Shown piece by piece: positions 11,018 to 19,870 of a DNA stretch of 64,000 nt. The stretch lies in the NCBI GenBank assembly GCA_034370385.1, contig JAXMKZ010000024.1, forward strand, positions 1 to 64,000, given 5' to 3'. Positions within the stretch are counted from its first letter, which is position 1, and the number at the start of each line of letters is the position of its first letter. The translations under genes were made by a program, and so were the position numbers. Source of the DNA: Coriobacteriia bacterium (lineage in GTDB: Bacteria; Actinomycetota; Coriobacteriia; Anaerosomatales; PHET01). Below the pieces are notes generated by a model. The model saw only the letters and a list, made by a program, of their open reading frames with translations, had not been told where the DNA came from and searched no databases.

Positions 11018-11312
11018 GCTCCCACGGCTCCACCTCGGCACGTAGGGCGCGCAGCTTCTCCAGCGTGCTCGGCTCATCGGCGGATAGCGGGTCGGCCGTC
11101 ACCTCCCTGGCGAACGCCTCCATATCAGCAACTGCGGCCTCGACGCGCTCGGCGTGACCCTCTCGTTTCAGCCGCGCTCGGCGGGCGGTCACGTAGTCCG
11201 CGACAGCTTCCTCGACGAGGGAGCTGCGACTCCTCTCCATGGACCCGGCCGATTCGTCGAGTTCCTCAAGCAGCCAATCGGAGAGTGCAATCGCGATCTT
11301 CTTCTTCGGCAT
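11010..11312 (-). CDS. vapB: Ribbon-helix-helix-type antitoxin, VapB-like
   Basis: This 100-residue protein has an N-terminal ribbon-helix-helix-like stretch (KKIAIALSDWLLEELDE, then SRSSLVEEAVADYV) and an acidic, flexible C-terminus expected to wrap the toxin. GGAGG lies just before the ATG. It probably neutralises the PIN toxin and represses its own promoter through the direct repeats at 11335-11355. Confidence 0.85.
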   Translation of the reverse strand: MPKKKIAIALSDWLLEELDESAGSMERSRSSLVEEAVADYVTARRARLKREGHAERVEAAVADMEAFAREVTADPLSADEPSTLEKLRALRAEVEPWEHD

Positions 11313-11334
11313 GAGGTCCTCCGATCAACGCCGC

Positions 11335-11355
11335 ATTCATACCATGTATTCATAC
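11335..11355 (-). promoter_or_regulatory. Direct-repeat operator and promoter of the vapBC-like operon
   Basis: GTATGAAT occurs twice on the minus strand (11342-11335 and 11355-11348), with a 13-base period. It contains TATGAAT, which could also serve as a -10 element. It lies 23-43 bases upstream of the antitoxin ATG, as expected for an autoregulatory site. Confidence 0.5.
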
Positions 11356-11471
11356 CGCCGCGAGGAGCCGCGAGTCAAGGCTCGTGTGACGCGTCTGGCA
11401 GGATGGCGCCGTTAGCACTGCCCGTTAGCCCCTTCGCCGATTGTGCCCATCATGCGCCTGACGCGCTGCGC

Positions 11472-11477
11472 TATACT
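11472..11477 (+). promoter_or_regulatory. -10 element (TATACT) for a leaderless leader-peptide transcript before leuA
   Basis: TATACT is followed after exactly six bases by the ATG of the leader ORF at 11484. This is the spacing of an actinobacterial leaderless mRNA whose first base is the A of ATG. Confidence 0.55.
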
Positions 11478-11483
11478 CCGCGC

Positions 11484-11549
11484 ATGACTCTTACCGCCCA
11501 CATCCTCGCTTCGGACCTGCGACTTACGATGCCGGCCACCGTCGCCTGA
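11484..11549 (+). CDS. Putative 21-residue leader peptide upstream of leuA
   Basis: The ORF encodes a peptide beginning MTLTAHILASDL with four leucines in 21 residues (positions 3, 8, 12, 14). It has no Shine-Dalgarno sequence but sits six bases after TATACT, consistent with leaderless translation. It ends 57 bases before the leuA start, and a GC-rich segment (11550-11575) follows. A peptide-leader attenuator for leuA is plausible, but there is no run of Leu codons and I could not define a clean terminator/antiterminator pair. Confidence 0.45.
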   Translation: MTLTAHILASDLRLTMPATVA

Positions 11550-11606
11550 CGGTTCGCGCGCCGGCGCCTCTGCGTCCGTTCTCTCTCTTGAGCGAGGAGT
11601 CTCCCC

Positions 11607-13154
11607 GTGAGCAGCCCCGACCGCGTTTTCATCTTCGACACCACCCTGCGCGATGGCGAACAGTCGCCGGGCGCGTCCATGAACGCCGAGGAGAAGCTCG
11701 AGATCGCACGCCAGCTGGTGCGGCTCGGCGTCGACGTCATCGAGGCGGGCTTCCCGGTATCCAGCCCCGGCGACTTCGACAGCGTACGCCGCATCGGCGC
11801 TGAGGTCGGCGACGCGGCCATCGTGTGCGGACTGACCCGTGCCGTACCCAAGGACATCGAGGTTGCCGCCGATGCGCTCAAGACCGCCGCGCGTCCGCGC
11901 ATCCACACCGGCATCGGCGTGTCGGAGTCGCACCTGAACGACAAGCTGCGCATCAGCCGCGAGACCGCCGTCGAGCGCGCGGTGGCCGCCGTGAAGCATG
12001 CGCGCAAGTTCGTCGAGGACGTCGAGTTCTATGCTGAGGACGCGGGACGCGCCGACCCGGCGTTCCTGTACCACATGGTTGAGCAGGTCATCGCGGCAGG
12101 CGCGACCGTCGTCAACATCCCTGACACCACCGGCTACGCGTACCCGGAGGTCTTCGGCACGCTCATCGGCGGCCTCATGGAGCACGTCGCCGGCATCGAG
12201 GACGTCATCGTCTCGGTGCACTGCCACAACGACCTCGGACTGGCGACCGCGAACTCGCTGGCCGGCGTCAAGGCGGGTGCGCGGCAGATCGAGTGCACCA
12301 TCAACGGCCTGGGCGAGCGTGCGGGCAACACCGCCATGGAAGAGGTCGTCATGGCGCTGCGGATGCGCCGCGACGTCTTCGGGGTCGACACGAACATCAA
12401 CACCCGCGAGATCACCCGCGCATCCCGACTCGTCGCGGGAATCACCGGCATCGTGGTGCAGCCCAACAAGGCGGTCGTGGGCGCGAATGCCTTTGCGCAC
12501 TCCAGCGGCATCCACCAAGACGGCGTGCTCAAGGAGCGTTCGACCTACGAGATCATGGACCCGGCCGATGTTGGGGCCGGAGGAAGCGCCATCGTGCTTA
12601 CCGCCCGCAGTGGGCGCCACGCGCTCCGACACCGGATCGAGGCTCTGGGCCTCACCGTGTCCGACGAGGAGTTCGAGCGCGTTCACGAGCAGTTCCTCGC
12701 TCTGGCAGACAAGAAGAAGGAAGTCTACGACGAAGACCTTGAGGTCCTCGTCGGTGAGACCGAGCGTGCCGTCAACGAGGTGTACCACCTCGAGCATCTA
12801 CAGGTGACGACCGGTGACCCCGGCATCCCGACCGCTACCGTCGAACTCGTAGACAGCGACGGCACTCACTACATCGACTCGAGCCACGGCACCGGTCCGG
12901 TCGACGCGCTCTACAAGGCGATCAACAAGATCGTCGAGGTCGAGAACGACCTGACGGAGTTCCGCGTCGAGGCCGTGACCCGCGGCATCGATGCGCTGGG
13001 TGAGGTCACGATCCGCGTCACGAGCCCCGACGGTCGGGTCTTCACGGGCAGGGGAGCGCACTCCGACATCATCGTGGCGTCCGCAAAGGCATACACGAAC
13101 GCGCTCAACCGGCTGCTCGTTGCGCAGACGAGCACGCTCGAAGAGGAAGGGTAG
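11607..13154 (+). CDS. leuA: 2-Isopropylmalate synthase
   Basis: It catalyses the first committed step of leucine synthesis: acetyl-CoA plus 2-ketoisovalerate. The 515 residues hold the TIM-barrel catalytic domain ([12 protein letters not shown] with R15 and D16; metal-binding HCHND near residue 205; NGLGERAGN) and a C-terminal LeuA dimer/regulatory domain (about 385-505) with [18 protein letters not shown]. The GTG start has GAGGAG upstream. An internally deleted, diverged relative lies at 40295-40537. Confidence 0.96.
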   Translation: MSSPDRVFIFDTTLRDGEQSPGASMNAEEKLEIARQLVRLGVDVIEAGFPVSSPGDFDSVRRIGAEVGDAAIVCGLTRAVPKDIEVAADALKTAARPRIHTGIGVSESHLNDKLRISRETAVERAVAAVKHARKFVEDVEFYAEDAGRADPAFLYHMVEQVIAAGATVVNIPDTTGYAYPEVFGTLIGGLMEHVAGIEDVIVSVHCHNDLGLATANSLAGVKAGARQIECTINGLGERAGNTAMEEVVMALRMRRDVFGVDTNINTREITRASRLVAGITGIVVQPNKAVVGANAFAHSSGIHQDGVLKERSTYEIMDPADVGAGGSAIVLTARSGRHALRHRIEALGLTVSDEEFERVHEQFLALADKKKEVYDEDLEVLVGETERAVNEVYHLEHLQVTTGDPGIPTATVELVDSDGTHYIDSSHGTGPVDALYKAINKIVEVENDLTEFRVEAVTRGIDALGEVTIRVTSPDGRVFTGRGAHSDIIVASAKAYTNALNRLLVAQTSTLEEEG

Positions 13155-13205
13155 GTGGAAGTCCGCTCCCCGGGCGGGCCCGTGCTCTGACGGCCCACTT
13201 AGCGC

Positions 13206-13211
13206 TAGAAT
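13206..13211 (+). promoter_or_regulatory. Candidate -10 element (TAGAAT) before the first ligase gene
   Basis: TAGAAT sits 50 bases upstream of the ATG at 13261, after the leuA stop. No clear -35 is seen at the normal distance. Confidence 0.35.
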
Positions 13212-13260
13212 CGCACGGGCGTCCGTCGAGGCGCGAGTCGCTGCTAGAGGAGCCGTACCC

Positions 13261-15141
13261 ATGCCCGCCGAGAACACCGAGCTTGTCGAATGCGTCTCCG
13301 AAGCGGGTGAGCGGGACTCGGATTCGCCGGCCGCGCCGGACGCGGGCCCTGGTCAGCTCTGGCAGAAGGTTCCCAACAGCGAAGAACTTGTCATCGCCCT
13401 GACTTTGGGTGCGGTGCTCTGGGCACCACTGCTCTTCCCGCAGGGGGCCATGCAAAGCGTCGTCCAAGCCGTCGGCCTCGGGACTGCTGCGCTTCTACTA
13501 TGCGTTGGGCTACTTCGTCGCCAGTTTCCCGTCGGCCCGCAGTCCTTCCGGATCGTTGTCCTCGCGACCTTGACCGTCGCCTGGATGCTCGCCAGATCAC
13601 TTGCCTCCGCGAATCCAGCGGTTTCGATCATCGGAGTCTACGGGCTGTCCGCCGGCTCAGCATCCGTGCTGCTGGCTGTCGCATGGCTTCTGGTAGGCAT
13701 GATGTTCGGGCTCTCCGCACTCAGACACGTCTTGCTGGTCGTTGGACTCTCGGGAGCGGCGTTCTCCGTGCTTGCGTGGATCGAGGCCGTGACGACCGGC
13801 GCCAGGTTCCAGGGTTCGGCTGCCGGCGCATTCGAGAACTCGATGACGCTCGGGGGGTTCTTGAGTGTAGCCGCACTCAGTCTCATTGCTCTCGCGTTCG
13901 GGAGCGCGAGCAAGGTGCATCGTGTGTTCTTCGCACTGGCGGCCCTGCTCGCCGCCTCCGGAGTCTTCGCAGCCGGATCGCGGGCCGGTTTGGTAGGCCT
14001 GCTGGCGGCGCTCGCCTTCGCGTCTGCGGTGTGGCTCGCGAGGCGTCGGAGCCGAGTGGCAGAGTGGTCGGTACTCATTCTGGGTGCCGTCGTGCTGGCC
14101 GCGACCGTGTTGGGAGTATTTGCGGCGCGCGGTTCGTTGGGCGCGGAGGCGCAGACGCTCCTCGATCAGCAGGGCACCAGCCGTGGCGTGATCTGGCGCA
14201 GCGCATGGGCGACCATTTCCGAGCACCCCCTCGCTGGGCGCGGGCCTCAGCAGTTCACTGCCGTCATCGACTGGGTTGTGGATTCGCGCGGCATGATATC
14301 GATGTACGCCACGAACGATTCGCACAACGTCGTCTTGGCGTTGCTTCTCGGCGGAGGAATCATCGGATTGCTGCTTGTTGTCACAGCCGTCGCGGCCGTG
14401 ATGATATCGATGATTCGGAAGGCGACCAGATTGCCACGCCCGGCCGGCGTACTTGTAGCGTCGATGCCGGTGACGCTGGTAGCAGCAGGACTGTTCAGCT
14501 GGATCGGCCCTTCTGCGCTCGTGTGCGCTTCGCTCATCGCGGGATTGGTGCTCCGTGGGGCTGTTGAGCGAGAAGGCAGACTGCCGAGGTTGGCCACAAC
14601 CTCGTATCGTGTGGCCGTCGTGGGGCTGGCAGCGTGTACCGCCGCCGTAGCGGTTCTCGCGACGGGTGCCTTGGTCTATCAGGTGCGATACGAGTCTCTG
14701 CTCGCGAAGCCCGATGCGACCACAGTCAGCCAACTGCTGGAACTCTACCGGCGATATCCTGAGCCGGGGTTCGCCTTCTCGGCCGTGCTCATGATCGGCC
14801 CCGGGGCCATGCAAGGCGACTCGGCTGAGCTCGAGCGGGTTAAGGATGTTCTGCGGATCGCCTCGCGCGACGTGCCTTGGTCGGTGGACCTCGCTGCGGT
14901 CGCGGCAACCGTCGCGATCGTGGAATCGGAGCAGTCTGAAGCGGGGCACGAGACCGTGGTCAAGGCTCTTGAAAACGGCCGCTCAGCGGATCCGTCGACA
15001 TCGCTCTGGGACGCCGTGGTGGCCATGGATGCCTCTCAGCGTGGCCTTGATGCGGTGGCGAACGACTATGCGGTCCGGGTGCTTCGAGGACCTGTGAGCC
15101 AGCAGCAGCGTGAGATCGTGGAGACCGCTATTCAGCGGTAG
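13261..15141 (+). CDS. O-antigen ligase/polymerase-type membrane protein (Wzy/WaaL-like)
   Basis: This 626-residue polytopic membrane protein should polymerise or attach a lipid-linked glycan on the outer face of the membrane. About 30 residues of cytoplasmic N-terminus precede roughly a dozen hydrophobic segments. The large external loop contains HPLAGRGPQQF, the Wzy_C-type glycine motif. After the last membrane segment (ending near residue 480) a soluble tail of about 150 helical residues follows. The ATG at 13261 has GAGGAG upstream. It is one of five such proteins in the window. Exact acceptor unknown. Confidence 0.82.
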   Translation: MPAENTELVECVSEAGERDSDSPAAPDAGPGQLWQKVPNSEELVIALTLGAVLWAPLLFPQGAMQSVVQAVGLGTAALLLCVGLLRRQFPVGPQSFRIVVLATLTVAWMLARSLASANPAVSIIGVYGLSAGSASVLLAVAWLLVGMMFGLSALRHVLLVVGLSGAAFSVLAWIEAVTTGARFQGSAAGAFENSMTLGGFLSVAALSLIALAFGSASKVHRVFFALAALLAASGVFAAGSRAGLVGLLAALAFASAVWLARRRSRVAEWSVLILGAVVLAATVLGVFAARGSLGAEAQTLLDQQGTSRGVIWRSAWATISEHPLAGRGPQQFTAVIDWVVDSRGMISMYATNDSHNVVLALLLGGGIIGLLLVVTAVAAVMISMIRKATRLPRPAGVLVASMPVTLVAAGLFSWIGPSALVCASLIAGLVLRGAVEREGRLPRLATTSYRVAVVGLAACTAAVAVLATGALVYQVRYESLLAKPDATTVSQLLELYRRYPEPGFAFSAVLMIGPGAMQGDSAELERVKDVLRIASRDVPWSVDLAAVAATVAIVESEQSEAGHETVVKALENGRSADPSTSLWDAVVAMDASQRGLDAVANDYAVRVLRGPVSQQQREIVETAIQR

Positions 15142-15175
15142 TGACAGGCCGGGGCTGCCCCTAGCGACGCTCGGG

Positions 15176-15181
15176 TACACT
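15176..15181 (+). promoter_or_regulatory. Candidate -10 element (TACACT) before the GT4 gene
   Basis: TACACT lies about 44 bases upstream of the GTG at 15225, in the gap after the ligase gene. No clear -35 is seen. Confidence 0.35.
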
Positions 15182-15224
15182 GGCAGCGCGCATTCCACTT
15201 GGATCGAAAGGGTAGTCGAGCCCC

Positions 15225-16445
15225 GTGCCTGCAGATGGACCGCTCAAGCGCCGGACCAAGATAGCCGTGGTCATCGGTACCCTCGAAGTGGGCGGCGCCG
15301 AGCTCGATATAGTGCGCAACTTCCCGCAGCTCAACCGCGATGAGTTCGATGTGATCGTGCTTGCCTACGAGCGGGCCGGCATCTTGGCACCGGAGCTCCA
15401 GCGGCAGGGGATTCGGGTGATCGCAGGTGACCTAGGCACGCCGGCCGTGTCGAAGTCATGGCTCATGCGGCGCATTCGGACGGTCGCCTATCTGTCGCGT
15501 GTCGTACCTTGGATCGGGCATGCGCTCCGTGCCGAACAGGTCGACATCGCTCACTTCTTCCTGCCCAACTCGTACGGCTACGGCATGCTCGCTTGCATGC
15601 TCATGCGTTCCAAGGTCAGGCGTGTGATGAGCCGACTGTCACTGAACTTCTACAGCGACACGAACGCCATGCTGGCGTGGCTGGAGCGCTCGGTGTTGCA
15701 CGCTCGCGTCGATATCGCCATCGGCAACTCCAGGCCCATACTCGGCGAACTGGCCGAGGAGGGCGTGGATCCCGCGAAACTGCGGCTGCTGCACAACGGC
15801 ATCGATCCCGCGCCGTTCGAGAGACACTCCGGTGACCGAAAGAAGGCACGCGAGGAAATCGGCATTGCGCAGGACACCTACGTGATTCTGGCGGTGGGAA
15901 ACCTGCACACGTACAAGGGCCATGCAGATCTCATTGAGGCGTGCGCTCTTGCGGCCGAGCAGATGCCGACGGGGTGGCGACTGCTGATCGCGGGTCGTGA
16001 CCAGGAGGGCAACCGTGCGACGCTCGACGCCTTGGCGGCGGCATGCGGCGTCGCGGCCAACGTTTCGTTCCTCGGCGAGCGCGACGATGTGCCACTACTG
16101 CTGTCGGCGGCGGACGTGTTCGCACATCCGTCTCACCACGAGGGGCTGCCGAACTCGATCATCGAGGCGATGTCAGCGTCGTTGCCGGTGATTGGCACGA
16201 GCGTCGGCGGGATTCCCGAGGCTGTGCTCGCGCTTTCAGCCGGTGTGGGGAGCGACGAGGAGACCGGCTGGCTCGTGCCGCCCAAGGACCCTGACGCGAT
16301 CGGGGCGGCCCTGGTTGAGGCTTCCAAAGAGGTGGATCGGAGGATCCAGATGGGCGAGCGAGCCCGGGAGCGCGCGGTGGCCGAGTTCTCGCTTGAGCGG
16401 AGCATCGAAGCGTACGAACGGATCTTCCGCGAGCTTCAGACCTGA
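15225..16445 (+). CDS. Glycosyltransferase, family 4
   Basis: This is a retaining GT-B enzyme of 406 residues acting at the cytoplasmic face in glycan assembly. The N-terminal acceptor domain begins KIAVVIGTLEVGGAELDIV. The C-terminal nucleotide-sugar domain has VGNLHTYKGHADLIEA and the E-X7-E region HEGLPNSIIEAMSASLPVI. The GTG start is chosen because it directly precedes the first beta strand; the nearest Shine-Dalgarno-like AAAGGG is rather far upstream. Sugar specificity cannot be read. Confidence 0.88.
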   Translation: MPADGPLKRRTKIAVVIGTLEVGGAELDIVRNFPQLNRDEFDVIVLAYERAGILAPELQRQGIRVIAGDLGTPAVSKSWLMRRIRTVAYLSRVVPWIGHALRAEQVDIAHFFLPNSYGYGMLACMLMRSKVRRVMSRLSLNFYSDTNAMLAWLERSVLHARVDIAIGNSRPILGELAEEGVDPAKLRLLHNGIDPAPFERHSGDRKKAREEIGIAQDTYVILAVGNLHTYKGHADLIEACALAAEQMPTGWRLLIAGRDQEGNRATLDALAAACGVAANVSFLGERDDVPLLLSAADVFAHPSHHEGLPNSIIEAMSASLPVIGTSVGGIPEAVLALSAGVGSDEETGWLVPPKDPDAIGAALVEASKEVDRRIQMGERARERAVAEFSLERSIEAYERIFRELQT

Positions 16446-16513
16446 CCAGTCTGGTCAATCCGGGAAGGTAGCGAGGTCTTGCCTCAGCGTCTGCGTGGCG
16501 GTGCCGCTTCGAT

Positions 16514-16519
16514 TATGAT
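16514..16519 (+). promoter_or_regulatory. Candidate -10 element (TATGAT) before the ABC exporter genes
   Basis: TATGAT lies 46 bases upstream of the wzm-like start, in the 120-base gap following the GT4 gene. Confidence 0.4.
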
Positions 16520-16565
16520 GTGTCACGTTCAGGACGGGCCAATCAGTGAACCGGAGTGAGGGTTT

Positions 16566-17396
16566 GTGTCAATGAGCGAAGGGCCCATCTACGATTCGGC
16601 AGTCCGGCCGCCGCGCGCCCTCGAGGAACTGCTCGACGCCTATCGATACCGCCACTTGATTGCGGAGTTCGTGCGCCGCGACATCGTGACTCGCTACAAG
16701 CGGTCGACGCTCGGCGTGCTTTGGACGATGCTGAACCCCTTGGGAACCATGCTGATCATGATGGTCGTCTTCTACCAGCTGTTTCACATCACCACGCCGA
16801 AGTACCCCATATTCGTGCTGAGTGGCCTTATCTCTTGGGGCTTCTTCTCACAGGTGACAAGCGCGGCACCCCAGACGCTCTTGTGGTCGGGCCCCCTCGT
16901 TCATCGCGTGTACATCCCGAGAACGCTGTTTGCGTTCACCTCCGTCGGGGCGGGTCTGGTGAACCTGATGCTCTCTTTCGTCCCACTAGCGGTCATCATG
17001 GCGATTCTTCGGGTTCCGCCTACGCCCGCGCTGCTCTCTCTGCCCCTTGCGGTTCTTCTACTGACCTTGTTCTCGCTCGGTCTCGGGCTTCTGCTGTCGA
17101 CGTGGACGGTGTACTTCCCCGACGTGATCGACATCTACGCCATCTTCCTCACGGCATGGATGTATGTTTCCGCGATCTTCTACCCCTACGAGATCATCCC
17201 GATCGAGTACAGATGGTGGTTCTTCAACCTGAACCCCATGTACCACCTGATTCTGCTCTTCCGCGATCCGCTCTACTACGGCAACTGGCCCTCTCTGGCG
17301 CATGTTGGCGCCGCAACAGTTGTCGCGGTGAGCATGCTGCTCATCGGATGGTTCGCGTTCGCGCGAAAGGCGGATGAACTTGCCTACCGACTCTAG
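16566..17396 (+). CDS. wzm: ABC-2 type glycan exporter, membrane subunit (Wzm-like)
   Basis: This 276-residue protein carries lipid-linked polysaccharide across the membrane with the ATPase encoded next. Six hydrophobic segments follow a cytoplasmic N-terminal amphipathic stretch (HLIAEFVRRDIVTRYKRS, then LGVLWTMLNPLGTML), the ABC-2 family signature. It starts at GTG 16566 or ATG 16572; both have purine-rich sequence upstream, so the choice is open. Its 3' end overlaps the next gene by 23 bases. Confidence 0.9.
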   Translation: MSMSEGPIYDSAVRPPRALEELLDAYRYRHLIAEFVRRDIVTRYKRSTLGVLWTMLNPLGTMLIMMVVFYQLFHITTPKYPIFVLSGLISWGFFSQVTSAAPQTLLWSGPLVHRVYIPRTLFAFTSVGAGLVNLMLSFVPLAVIMAILRVPPTPALLSLPLAVLLLTLFSLGLGLLLSTWTVYFPDVIDIYAIFLTAWMYVSAIFYPYEIIPIEYRWWFFNLNPMYHLILLFRDPLYYGNWPSLAHVGAATVVAVSMLLIGWFAFARKADELAYRL

Positions 17397-18162
17397 CGGG
17401 GTGATTCACCGACACCCCGAAGCCGTGCCTGACCTGGTGCTTGGACTTGAGAACGTATCCGTCGTCTACCGCGTGAACAAGGAGCGAATCACCTCGCTCA
17501 AGGAATACGCGATCAAGCGCGTTCGTCGGCAGGTCACCCACGAGCAGTTCTGGGCGTTGCGAAATGTCAGTGTGGAGCTCGCTCGAGGTGAGGTCTTTGG
17601 CATTGTGGGCCGCAACGGGGCCGGCAAGAGCACGATGCTCAAGGTCTTGGCCAAGGTGCTGCGCCCGACCGAGGGGCGCGTTTGGGTCAAGGGACACGTG
17701 GCGCCGCTGCTCGAAATGGGAGCGGGTTTCCATCCCGAACTCAGTGGTCGCGAGAACGTGTACCTGTACGGCTCGTTGCTCGGATTCACTCGCGAACAGA
17801 TGGACTCGAAGTTCGAACGCATTGTGGACTTCGCCGAGGTGTGGGACTTCATCGACAATCCGCTTCGCACCTACTCCACCGGCATGGTCACTCGTCTGGG
17901 CTTCTCGATTGCGACAGATGTTCAGCCGGATGTTCTTATCGTCGATGAGATTCTCGGTGTTGGTGACGAATCCTTCCAGCGCAAGAGCCGCGCAAGGATG
18001 CTCGGTTTCTGCAAGGAGGGAGCGACCGTTATCCTGGTCAGCCACAATCGGGAACTCATGCAATCGCTGTGCGATCGCATTCTCTGGCTCGACCACGGCA
18101 CCATGAAGATGATCGGGCCCGCGGAAGAGGTGGCGACCGCCTATCACGAGGCCAACATCTGA
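17374..18162 (+). CDS. wzt: ABC glycan exporter, ATPase subunit (Wzt-like, short form)
   Basis: This is the energising subunit of the exporter, 262 residues. Walker A is GRNGAGKST (about residue 79), the signature region is YSTGM, Walker B is VLIVDEIL, and the switch His is in LVSHN. A teichoic-acid/O-antigen-type N-terminal stretch (RITSLKEYAIKRV) is present. It ends soon after the nucleotide-binding domain, so the C-terminal carbohydrate-binding domain of O9a-type Wzt is absent. Export should then not depend on a cap recognised by this subunit. The stop shares one base with the next start. Confidence 0.92.
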   Translation: MNLPTDSSGVIHRHPEAVPDLVLGLENVSVVYRVNKERITSLKEYAIKRVRRQVTHEQFWALRNVSVELARGEVFGIVGRNGAGKSTMLKVLAKVLRPTEGRVWVKGHVAPLLEMGAGFHPELSGRENVYLYGSLLGFTREQMDSKFERIVDFAEVWDFIDNPLRTYSTGMVTRLGFSIATDVQPDVLIVDEILGVGDESFQRKSRARMLGFCKEGATVILVSHNRELMQSLCDRILWLDHGTMKMIGPAEEVATAYHEANI

Positions 18163-18611
18163 TGGGTGCGTCCGACGGAACGGGGCGACTGAGTGAGATG
18201 GTGAAGCCTTCATCGTACCCGGAGTTCGACTACTCGACGCCGGAGGGCGCGGAGGCCATTCGGCGTGTCCTTGTGGGCGTACTGGAGCTTCGCAGGGGGC
18301 TCAAGAAGCCTGGAACGGCACGCAAGGTCGGTTCCTGCTCGCGTCTGTACGAGCGGACCCTCGGCGTCGCCGTTCCTTTCGTGCTGCTGAGACGAGCCGC
18401 TCGAGAGCGTCGGAAGGGGCGCCCTACTGAGGAGATCGGTATCGCCGGACTCTTGGTTCGGGATGTTCGCCGGGAGGTGATCTGTGAGAGCACTGTGCGC
18501 AAGGTTGTCCTCTACGAACGGTCACTCGGTCTCGCGGTCGCTCCCGTGCTCGCTCGCAGGATTGCCTACGCGGTTCGGCGCAGACTCCGTCGAACTCCAG
18601 TGATCCGATGA
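18162..18611 (+). CDS. Unrecognised small basic protein with repeated LYER-LG-AV motif, paired with a GT4
   Basis: I do not recognise this 149-residue protein. It has an N-terminal box FDYSTPEGAEAIRRVLVGVLE and two copies of a motif: RLYERTLGVAVPFVLLRRAA and VLYERSLGLAVAPVLARRIA. Each motif is a short hydrophobic stretch ending in Arg-rich sequence, which suggests membrane-surface association. The start shares a base with the wzt stop (TGATG) and the stop overlaps the next GT4 start (ATGA). A 77-residue relative at 22312 holds the same box and one motif, and is again coupled to a GT4. It may recruit or regulate the glycosyltransferase; this is inference. Confidence 0.75.
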   Translation: MGASDGTGRLSEMVKPSSYPEFDYSTPEGAEAIRRVLVGVLELRRGLKKPGTARKVGSCSRLYERTLGVAVPFVLLRRAARERRKGRPTEEIGIAGLLVRDVRREVICESTVRKVVLYERSLGLAVAPVLARRIAYAVRRRLRRTPVIR

Positions 18612-19843
18612 AGGTTCTGCAAGTCAACGATGCGGACCTGCGGGGTCGGCGGTTCAGCGGCTTCGACCTCATCGAGGATCTCGCCGGTCGAGGTATCGAC
18701 GCGTCTCAAGCGGTGTTGATCAAGAGCAGTGCGAGTGACAAGGTCTTTGCGCTGCTCGAGGACCCGGTTGACCAGGCGCTCAACGACGCATTGTGGCGGG
18801 TCGAGCAGAAGGAGGGCATGGACGGCCTTCTCTACCCGTGGGCTCGCGTTCTGGCCGAGTCAGAGGAGTTTCGCGAAGCCGACGTCGTCCACTATCACTT
18901 GCTCCATAACCGGATGCTTTCGCTCCTGGACCTGCCGTGGCTCTTCAGCACTAAGCCGTCGGTGTGGTCGTTTCACGACTCGTGGCCCATCACCGGCCAT
19001 TGCGTGCAGCCGCTCGGATGTTCAGGCTGGATCTCAGGGTGCGATCCTTGCCCGTACCTCGATCGTTGGTTTGGGATGCAGGTCGACCGCGCAGGTCAGA
19101 TGTGGGCACTCAAGCAGCGAGTCTACGCCGAGCTTGAAGTCGATATCGTCGCGGCATCTGACCTCATGCTGGACGACATCAAGCGCAGCCCCCTCACCGC
19201 GCACTTCGAGCACGTGCACCTGATTCCCTTCGGCGTGCGAGGCGACCTCTTCTTGCCCGACTCCGAGAAGGTTGCGAGCAGAGATGCACTCGGCATTCCC
19301 CGCGATGACTTCGTGCTCTTGTCTCGGGCGGCGCCAGGTACTCTGAAGGGGACGGATGTGTTCGTGGACAGCATGGGGCTGCATCCTCCGACTCGGCCTA
19401 CCACCCTCGCCACCTTGGATTCAGTCGGGCTCTTGCACAGACTCCACGAGGAGTACAGCGTGCGCGAGTTCGGGTGGGTTGACGACCAAGAGCTCTACTC
19501 GCGGCTGCTGTCGGCCTGCGACGTGTTCGTCATGCCCTCGAGGGCGGAGTCATTCGGACTCATGGCCCTCGAGGCCATGGCGGCGGGGCGTCCGGTCGTA
19601 TGTCTCGAGGGTACTGCAGTCGAATCAGTCGTTCGGTCCCCGGAGTGCGGATTGGCGGTGCCGCCGGGCGACCCGTTAGCATTGCGCGAGGCAATCGACA
19701 GCCTATCTCACGACCCGGAGGGCATCGCGAGGCGAGGACGGATGGGCAGAGAGATAGCCGGTTCCGACTACGGCATCGACCGCTACCTTGACGGCCTGTG
19801 CGACGTGTACCGAGAGGTGCTCACTCGCAAGCGGCGTGAATAG
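18608..19843 (+). CDS. Glycosyltransferase, family 4 (paralogue of the 22542 gene)
   Basis: This is a 411-residue GT-B enzyme. It starts with the unusual MKVLQVNDADLRGRRFSGFDL, nearly shared with its paralogue at 22542. A Cys-containing block (FHDSWPITGHC, then GCDPCP) is typical of a GT4 subgroup that includes WcaC-like enzymes and could hold a metal or disulfides. The donor-site region is AESFGLMALEAMAAGRPVV. Its start overlaps the small-protein gene upstream, forming the first of two small-protein/GT4 pairs. Confidence 0.88.
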   Translation: MKVLQVNDADLRGRRFSGFDLIEDLAGRGIDASQAVLIKSSASDKVFALLEDPVDQALNDALWRVEQKEGMDGLLYPWARVLAESEEFREADVVHYHLLHNRMLSLLDLPWLFSTKPSVWSFHDSWPITGHCVQPLGCSGWISGCDPCPYLDRWFGMQVDRAGQMWALKQRVYAELEVDIVAASDLMLDDIKRSPLTAHFEHVHLIPFGVRGDLFLPDSEKVASRDALGIPRDDFVLLSRAAPGTLKGTDVFVDSMGLHPPTRPTTLATLDSVGLLHRLHEEYSVREFGWVDDQELYSRLLSACDVFVMPSRAESFGLMALEAMAAGRPVVCLEGTAVESVVRSPECGLAVPPGDPLALREAIDSLSHDPEGIARRGRMGREIAGSDYGIDRYLDGLCDVYREVLTRKRRE

Positions 19844-19870
19844 GAGTGGAGCGTGCGCAGCCCCTCTTCT

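Noticed and set aside
16556-17377. 273-codon frame overlapping the wzm-like gene
   Set aside because: The other frame gives a clear ABC-2 permease with membrane segments; this one is Arg/Pro-rich and hydrophilic.
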